Part shown: in pieces, positions 57,649 to 64,000 of the stretch
How the letters are laid out: each line of letters starts with the position of its first letter
Position numbering within the stretch: the first letter of the stretch is position 1
Origin: Hexactinellida sp. DTS-2022
Lineage: Eukaryota; Porifera; Hexactinellida
NCBI GenBank assembly: GCA_028753945.1
Contig: JAPNXP010000002.1
Coordinates: forward strand, 6,200,001 to 6,264,000
Length of the DNA: 64,000 nucleotides
Direction: 5' to 3'
Program-made: the position numbers and the translations under genes
The notes under the pieces: model-generated
The model's database searches: none
What the model was told of the DNA's origin: nothing
Seen by the model: the letters and a program-made list of their open reading frames with translations, nothing else

Positions 57649-58725
57649 TTATCTTGAGTTCACCTCTATTGACTCCGCGTCCGAATAACTCTTCCTCTCA
57701 TCCCATTCTGTTAAACCAGCGTAGGGCTTTATGTGGTTCAAGTGCCGGCGCACGACCCTTCCATCTTCAAGCTCTACCTCGTAAGACATAGGACCAGTGT
57801 TATGATTTAATCTCCCTGCCACCCACTTCAATTTGATAGACGAGAAATCCCTTACCAATACAGTGTCATCTTCGACTAAGATCATATCTTTCGTATTCTT
57901 GTTGTCTCAGGAATGAGGGAACTTAGATGTGTTCTAAGCCTTCTACCCATTAGTAATTCGGATGGACTAACTCCAGTAGTGGTATGAGGGGTAGTCCTGT
58001 AATGAAAAAGAAACCTTGTTACCCTGGTCTGTATTGATTCTGATGAGTGTTTCTTCATCGCGTATTTAAATATCTGCACCGCTCTCTCTACCTACCCGTT
58101 TGATGAGGGGTGGTATGGTGCGGTCCTAATATGACGTATATTGTTTCTCTTCGTGAATTCTCGGAACTCCGCACTGGAAAAGGCGGTACCGTTGTCGGAG
58201 ACTAGCACTTCTGGTAACCCGTGTGTGGCAAATATTTTCCTAAATTCCTCGATTGTTGCTGCAGAAGTTGCTGAGCTTACTATAGAAACTTCCAACCATT
58301 TAGAACGCGTCTATTACCAAGAGGAACATCTTTCCGAAATAGGGACCAGCGTAGTCCATGTGGATACGCTCCCAAGGTCGTTGTGGCCACTCCCATGGTT
58401 GTAAAGGAACTTTAGGGGGTGAAGATCTGGAAAGTTGACACTGTTCGCATTCCATTACCTTATTCTCGAGCTGGATATCCATTCCTGGCCACCAGCCAAT
58501 ACCCCTGGCAATCCTCTTCATCCTAGAAATCCCTGGATGTCCTTGGTACAGCATCTCTAATACAAGTTCCCTCCCTTTAGCCGGGATAATCACCCTACTT
58601 CCACGTAGGACACACCCATCCTGTATACTAAGTTCATCCCTTTTACTATGAAATGGAGCCAAAGATTTATCATCAAGATTGTCCCATCCATGCAGCAGAG
58701 AGAAACGAACACGGGACAGTAAAGG
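57649..58725 (-). pseudogene. Gypsy integrase, broken
   Basis: The integrase inserts the cDNA into the genome. The N-terminal zinc region reads LYQGHPGISRMKRIARGIGW then MECEQCQ: the first His of the HHCC set is Tyr here. The catalytic core has HMDYAGP (first Asp), VSDNGTAFSSAEF (second Asp) and, after a premature TAG, VERAVQIF (Glu). The C-terminal end has GPMSYEVELEDGRVVRRHLNHI, the GPY/F-type module. Interrupted by a frameshift near 58296-58310, a stop at about 58092 and a shift near 57882-57890. Order and spacing are otherwise normal. Confidence 0.9.
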
Positions 58726-58779
58726 ATCGCAGTCTGTATGTTGTTTAATTTTCACCACATTAAGGGATGCTAACTCGAT

Positions 58780-59604
58780 ATTATCTAATAGTAGAACTGT
58801 TTCCCCCAGAATCGGGACATTCTCGGGTGTAAAGGGTAGAGGTAGGCGACTTAATCCGTCCGCATGTCTGAGTTGGTCTGCAGCTTTGTATTCAATCCTG
58901 TAATCGTACGCCCCAAGTAACAACGCCCACCTTTGTAGTCTAGCTGATGCTAATGAGGGTACCGTCTTGTCATGACTGAAATTATATTGTAACGGCTTGT
59001 GGTCCGAATTAATGGTAAACTCACGTCCATAAAGAAAATGATGAAACTTTTTACAGCAAAAACTATGGCTAAACCCTCCTTTTCTAGTTGGGAGTAGCTT
59101 TTCTCCGAGGTCGAGAGTGAGCGAGAAGCATAGTGAACGGACCTCTCCGAACCATCTCGCATCCGGTGGGATAGGACTGCTCCCAAACCATAAGGGGAAG
59201 CATCACTAGTGACAACCAGAGCCTTCTCAGGATCGAAGTGTTCCAGAAGCTTATTTGAAACTAATAAACCTTTAGCCCGGTTGAAAGTGTCTTCTTGTTC
59301 CTTACCCCAAACCCGTGGCGTGTATCTTTGGAGCAAGTGATAAAGCGGACCCAATATCGAGGATAAATTTGGTAAGAATTTCCATAATAATTCATTAGCC
59401 CTAAGAAAGATCTCAACTGACCGACATCGATTGGGCGAGGCGCGTCCTAATAGCGCGAACTTTCTCTTCGTTAGGTTTGAGTCCAGCTGCAGTTATGGTA
59501 TGGCCAAGGTAGTCCACAGATGGGAGAAAGAATGCACACTTACGACGCTTTAACCGAAACCCATAACTTTCTAACCGCGTGAAAACTTCATTTATATTTT
59601 TCAA
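58780..59604 (-). pseudogene. Gypsy RT thumb and RNase H, broken
   Basis: Begins with the RT region after the catalytic box (RLESYGFRLKRRKCAFFLPS, VDYLGHTI). A shift leads into the thumb and RNase H: VVTSDASPYGLGAVLSH (Asp), SYSQLEKEGLAIVFAVKSF (Glu). After another shift come TINSDHKPL (Asp) and HADGLSRLP, the usual end of Gypsy RNase H. At least two frameshifts (about 59355-59415 and 59020-59040). Confidence 0.88.
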
Positions 59605-61090
59605 ATGTTAGTTATCGGACTTCCCGGTTATGAGGATGTCATCGATATAGATGCATACATTGGGAATCCCTTGCAAAACGCTCTCAATTGTCCTTTGAAA
59701 AATCGATGGTGCGGAAGATATACCAAATGGTAATCAACTATATTGGTATAGTCCTTTATGCGTATTTATCGACCACTGGTACCACGGGTGCTGCCCAGTC
59801 GGCGAAACGAACCGGTTCGATTATCCCTTGTACCTGTAATCGGACGATCTCCTGTTCCACCTTCTCTCGGAGAGCAAAAGGCACTGTCCTTGCTCTAAAA
59901 TATTTGGGAGATGCAGCAGGGTCAACGTGAATCTTTGCTCGTATACCCTCAATACGCCCCAGTTCTTCCTTAAATACGATAGCGTGATTGTCTAAAATCC
60001 TCTGTAGCTCGTCAGAGTGTCGGACTTGGTTAAGTTGACTCCAATTAATTCTAAGCTTATTCAACCAGTCTCTTCCCAAAAGACTGGGTCCATCACCATC
60101 AACAATTAACAAGCTACAATGATCATGTTGGCCTTCTAGCCTCACTTCAACATCCACTTCTCCGATTACCATGATGGTTTCTCCTGTATAGGTTCTTAAG
60201 GTTCAGGTATCCTCTAGAGTACTTCTACCAAAAGTATTGACCAGAATTAATTAATTTTTTTACAGCGGATTTACTTCATCCTCAGGATGTCAAAAATACA
60301 ATAATATTGGCAAATAAACTAATAGAGTAAAAAACCTTTTTTTAAATTTACCATTTTTGCGGAATAGATCAATCTGAAAAGATAAACAATACCAAGAATA
60401 TTATTGAGAAAATGTGTTTAGATGGATGTAATATAACTTTTGAGTACAGGAATTGTGAATATCTACATTTTTCTGGATTTCAAATACTATTATGTGATGT
60501 CGATTTTCAAATGAAGATTTTCCTAATCCAAAATCCAAAAAACAGATGAACTATTCAAATTAGGGTAAATAGTAGCACTGAAAAGTTGTATCTTTACGAG
60601 ATCTCTCCGAAACCGTTGAGTTTTTGATTCTACGACCAAAATTGACAAATTGACTTCTTCCGCAATTCTGAAAATGTTAGTTTTGAGATAGCGGCTTTTG
60701 AAAAAAAAATTTACAGCAATTATTCCCAAATTGAGGTGACCAAAGTGTGTCTAACTGGAAAAATAATAGTAATCTTTCTTATAAATGTCTTGAGAGTACT
60801 CATTGGTATCAATACAATTCCAAAATGCAATAAAAGAGAAATAGACAATGATTTGGATTTTATCTAAATATTCGTAATTTGTACAGTATACCTGAACCTT
60901 AATCGAGTAGTTGTAGCTTTGAGCAGGGGAGCTTTTGAAGTGGATCATAGCCGGTCAAATATTACTTTGCTGATAATCGATTTCGTTGCTCCTGTATCTA
61001 TTTCCATTTCGAGTTCGATGCCACCCACGAGGGGCTTCACACGCATGGGAGCCACGGTTGTATCTCTAATGTTATATGGGCTATATTCTG
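59605..61090 (-). pseudogene. Gypsy protease and RT, with RT deletion and B' insertion
   Basis: The protease starts near 61040 with GGIELEMEIDTGATKSIIS (DTG active site). A stop follows FDRL (TGA where Trp is expected). The B' element sits at the next TTAA (60196-60902), then YTGETIMVIGEVDVEV and LLGRDWLNKL. RT begins normally (PFALREKVEQEIVRLQ, DWAAPVVPV), but jumps straight to THKGLYQYS: about 80-90 codons, including the first catalytic Asp motif, are missing at about 59760. CIYIDDILITG (the YxDD box) is present near 59650. Dead by several independent lesions. Confidence 0.88.
60200..60898 (+). mobile_element. TTAA element family B', copy 2 (699 bp), in Gypsy pol
   Basis: Termini GGTTCAGGTATCCTCTAGAG and ACAGTATACCTGAACC, TTAA at 60196-60199 and 60899-60902. 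Removing it restores a continuous retroviral-type reading frame over the join. Shares about 40 terminal bases with family B; the interior is diverged. Confidence 0.93.
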
Positions 61091-61204
61091 GTTCGTATTC
61101 AATGTCTTTATCGTCCTGACCAACGTGGTGGGTTTCCCTACGAAAGCTAGGTGCTTGGGCTGAATCTGATTTAGTTCTGCTTTGACAAACCTTCGCCACA
61201 TGTC

Positions 61205-62001
61205 CACGTTTTTGACAGTTAAAACATGTCGCTGCCTTAAATCTGCAGTCTCTTGATTGGTGTTTTCCACCACATCTATAACACGGACCTCCTTGAGAAC
61301 GTGGTGCCGCGCGAGATTGACCTGGTAAATTGAAAGAGTAGACCCGTCCGAGCCAGGGCCCTCACTATTCGATGATCCCTGTCTTGTAGCCTCACCAAAT
61401 TGGTCGCCAGATCTGCTTGCCTCCTTCTCCATCGCGTGAATCCCCTCTTCCTTCCGGATCTGGAGATTTTTGGAGTTCCGTTCTGCAGCTTCCACCGCTT
61501 GTGCTATGTCAAATGATTTTGGTAGGTTAATTCAGATTCGGAAAGCAGTCTGCGCTGGATACGTGAATCATTGATTCCGCATACTAACCGATCGCGTAAC
61601 ATGTCCCTTAGTGCTTCGCCAAATCTACAATGTTCTGAAATCTTCTTTAGTTCAGCCACGTAATTAGCAACCGACTCCGATTCGCTCCGTGAACGCAAGT
61701 GAAATATAAACATTTGCACGATTATTGACGGCTTCGGATCGAGGTGAGCCTTGACTAGCTGTACGATCTCTGTGTAAGTTTTATCAGTTGGTTTTTCTGG
61801 AGCAAGTAAATTCATAACGAGTTGATAAGTTTGGGGGCCGCAGCAACTGAGGAGTATAGACCTTTGTTTTTCCGATGTTTCAATTCCATTGGCTACAAAA
61901 TACTGATCGAGGCGCTCCGCGTTACGACGTCCAGTCCTCATTGCTACTATCAAAATCACCAGTTGTTCCGTGACGGGTTGCCATTGTTCAAATCTCACCT
62001 T
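61205..62001 (-). pseudogene. Gypsy gag with zinc knuckles, frameshifted
   Basis: Gag packages the RNA. The N-terminal part (ERLDQYFVANGIETSEKQRS, LVKAHLDPKPSIIVQMFIF, MLRDRLVCGINDSRIQRRLL) is the capsid-type domain of Gypsy gag. An ATG at about 61984 or a GTG at 61998 could be the start. A frameshift near 61510 leads to MEAAERNSKNLQ. A further shift leads to the nucleocapsid, CYRCGGKHQSRDC and CFNCQKRGHVAKVC (about 61198-61285), the latter a regular CX2CX4HX4C knuckle. The protease follows directly. Confidence 0.9.
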
Positions 62002-62010
62002 CGTCGCCAG

Positions 62011-62189
62011 TGTAGTATACCTTAGTTCCCTAAAGTAAATGTAATCGTAGACGTACGAATAATGGTATATGCAAATAATACTACAGTAGAAATCTCTAAT
62101 ATAGAAGCTAATCGAAATCCTATAAATACTAACTAAAGTGATACTGTCATCTAGTAAGGAATATTCTAGAATACTAAAGCGATACTACA
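62011..62189 (-). repeat. 5' LTR of the Gypsy element
   Basis: 179 bp, TGTAGTATACC...GATACTACA on the plus strand. It carries the element's promoter by family rule; I see no distinct TATA box that I could assign with confidence. Confidence 0.95.
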
Positions 62190-62264
62190 ACCTTTGTCTA
62201 GAAAACACCTAAAATTATGGATGATAATTTATTTCTTGTTTATAATAAACATTCTTTGTTCGTA

Positions 62265-62521
62265 GCATAATTCCCCGAATAAGCGTCCAGGTGCTTATTG
62301 TTTTCGTGGGCCAAAATTATCCTGAAATTTTGTGAAAAATCCGGAATATAATATTAGGTTGGTTTTAATGGTTTCCACCAAGGTATACCTACCGAAATTG
62401 CCAAAATCAATGGAATTACATTATTGTGATCAACTAATGTATATAAATATTATCATACTAAGGTCATTTTTATTGAGCCGGCGCTTATTCAAGCCCCCGG
62501 CACTCATTCGGGGAAATACGG
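62265..62521. mobile_element. TA-flanked MITE with TTCCCCGAAT termini (257 bp)
   Basis: Left GCATAATTCCCCGAATAAGC, right (minus strand) CCGTATTTCCCCGAATGAG. TA at 62263-62264 and 62522-62523. GCGCTTATT/AATAAGCG boxes lie inside both ends. No transposase. Confidence 0.7.
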
Positions 62522-62643
62522 TATACAAACGTTTAGTAACTTAACCAATTTGAGTACCAAATTACCCATGATACAAACAATATAAATGAATAAGCATTCG
62601 CATTAGAAAGTGTTCTTCTCTTCAACTACTAATCTATATTTCG

Positions 62644-62725
62644 AAACAAAACAAAACAAAACAAAACAAATAAAACAAAGCAAAGCAAAGCAAAGCAAAA
62701 CAAAACAAAACAAAGCAAAACACTA
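62644..62725. repeat. (AAAAC/AAAGC)n simple repeat
   Basis: Pentanucleotide microsatellite AAAAC, with an internal run in which the unit is AAAGC. Confidence 0.95.
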
Positions 62726-63173
62726 ATATAATCATGGCATGGAAATATAATTGGAAATGCAAGTCAAGTGCTGTTTCGAAGAGCGGACCTTGCGCATCTT
62801 CTCAAAAATCGTTCATTATGGAATTTTGAACGTTTGGAATGTCAGAAAGTCAGCTTATTGATTCTAATTTGGAAATAGAGTCCATATTGAAGAGAAGATG
62901 CACAATTTCGCAGAAAAAAGAAATATCCACCGACTCTACTGCCTTTTCGAAGTTATTATACACTAAGCAGCCAAAAGTATTTGAACAATAGGAATTTTAT
63001 TGCACAGACAATACTGGCCTGGTAACTTATTAACGGCTATCTTAAATAAGATTAATCAATATTAAACAGAATTTTTTTGTTAGGGGTCATGCAGCCTAAT
63101 CGAAGGAGACGCGAAGCCTTAAAATTCTAGTTCGTCGACAGCACGCGTGTTTCTGTTTGGTACTCAATATATT
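62726..63173. other. Unassigned AT-rich stretch
   Basis: No coding frame, RNA or element border recognised. Confidence 0.5.
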
Positions 63174-63177
63174 TTAA

Positions 63178-63910
63178 CATGATGTCTTGAATATAAACCT
63201 CTGGGCGAATGTTGGCGCAAACTCACTTTGGCCTTTTTGTTCATTTTTTGCAAAATTTCGTCATAATAGGTTTTAATATTTTAAAAAAAAGCAAAAATAC
63301 CAAATTTTTTATTTGTAGACCGATTTTAGTAAAAAATTTCTGGATCTATATACTACATATATAGAGTAGTGTTTAATGCAATAAACTGTAAAATGAGTGT
63401 ATTTTGCTTCATATATATTTATTTGGTTTCAGATATTGATTAGCCCTAATCCTCTTCTCCCGTATAGTTTATGAGTAGATCTGTGATTTGACGGGTTGTA
63501 TAAGCATTTCGATGCATTCTTCACATTTTATGACCTAATCGTGACGAAAAACAATGAAAATCCAAAAAAAGAGGGGGTTTTTGACCGAATTTTTTTTAAA
63601 CATTTAAAAAAAAATATTTCTAAATTTGATAGAGCTTATACAACCCGACAAATCACAGATATATTCATGAACTATACGATAGAATAACATTCAACTTGAT
63701 ATATTGTATATACACTTGTGTGGGAATGTTGGCGCAAACCCTCTCGGGTATAGGAATTTAACATTAGCGAAATCTAAAAATTCAAAAATATAAAAAGTAT
63801 TTGTAAAATGGAAATTTCAATGGTTGTTTCATTATATACTATGTATAAGTGTTCTACAGTAAAACAATGGATAAGCTGAGACGATATTTTTTTGAGGATA
63901 TTGATTACCC
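63178..63910 (-). mobile_element. TTAA element family H, copy H2 with inverted half (733 bp)
   Basis: Outer TTAA at 63174-63177 and 63911-63914. 63178-63445 matches the right half of H1 in plus orientation and ends GATTAGCC, followed by CTAA. 63450-63910 matches the left half of H1 in minus orientation, ending GATTACCC. So relative to H1, one half is inverted between an internal TTAA and a terminal TTAA. It lacks A6. Confidence 0.85.
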
Positions 63911-64000
63911 TTAATTCGTATAATCAATTCTTAAAGTTCAGGATTCTAATTCGCAGTTCGTCAGAAATCCAGCTTCAATTTACTCTCAACTGATTCTACT

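Larger units (their letters stand above)
57299..62189 (-). mobile_element. Ty3/Gypsy LTR retrotransposon, broken
   Basis: Two 179-bp LTRs (about 96% identical, 7 differences counted) enclose gag and pol on the minus strand, with a perfect 5-bp duplication ACCTT at 57294-57298 and 62190-62194. LTRs begin TG and end CA. A likely primer-binding region (CTGGCGACGAAGGTGAG) lies just inside the 5' LTR, and a polypurine tract (AAGGAAGGAGGAA) directly before the 3' LTR. Order gag, zinc knuckles, protease, RT, RNase H, integrase is Ty3/Gypsy. About 4.2 kb without the B' insertion; shortened by an RT deletion. No envelope-like frame. Confidence 0.95.

Overview
This is repeat-dominated nuclear DNA from a eukaryote, most likely an invertebrate animal. 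It is strongly AT-rich and has no operons, no bacterial-type genes, no complete host protein gene and no convincing functional tRNA or rRNA gene. The animal guess rests on the mix of mobile elements: TTAA-targeting elements, hAT, Tc1/mariner and pogo/Tigger, a Helitron helicase relic, a Ty3/Gypsy LTR retrotransposon and a decayed RAG1/Transib-like transposase. The species cannot be named from the sequence.

Layout. 1-13.8 kb: nested DNA transposons (partial family C copy; two copies of a long dispersed repeat, one filled and one empty for a family A element; hAT elements with 8-bp target duplications; a Helitron helicase pseudogene; a pogo MITE; families D, B' and B). 13.87-19.26 kb: a CpG-containing minisatellite of about 23-bp units with higher-order structure. 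19.49-31.66 kb: a 116-bp satellite with five insertions, each bounded by TTAA. 31.7-41 kb: unassigned AT-rich DNA with a family A copy, a head-to-tail pair of family B copies and two small hAT MITEs. 41.2-45 kb: a hAT C-terminal relic, then an old family C copy split by a nearly complete GC-rich Tigger element whose transposase has two frameshifts. 45.6-51.2 kb: tandem repeats, a large GC-rich palindrome, and TTAA elements B5, F2 and I. 51.9-53.9 kb: the RAG1/Transib-like transposase relic. 55.1-57.3 kb: a three-level nest, A6 in H1 in A5. 57.3-62.2 kb: a minus-strand Gypsy element with 179-bp LTRs and a B' insertion. 62.2-64 kb: a TA-flanked MITE and a family H copy with one half inverted.

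Two themes tie the window together. First, about 18 insertions of several otherwise different families sit at TTAA. Most begin GG and end CC just inside the TTAA, and several can be checked against empty sites in this same window. No piggyBac-type transposase is visible, so they were presumably mobilised in trans. Second, every protein-coding trace is a transposase, helicase or retrotransposon protein, and all are broken by stops, frameshifts or deletions. Family letters (A, B, B', C, D, E, F, H, I) are local labels, not database names. Similarities were judged by eye.
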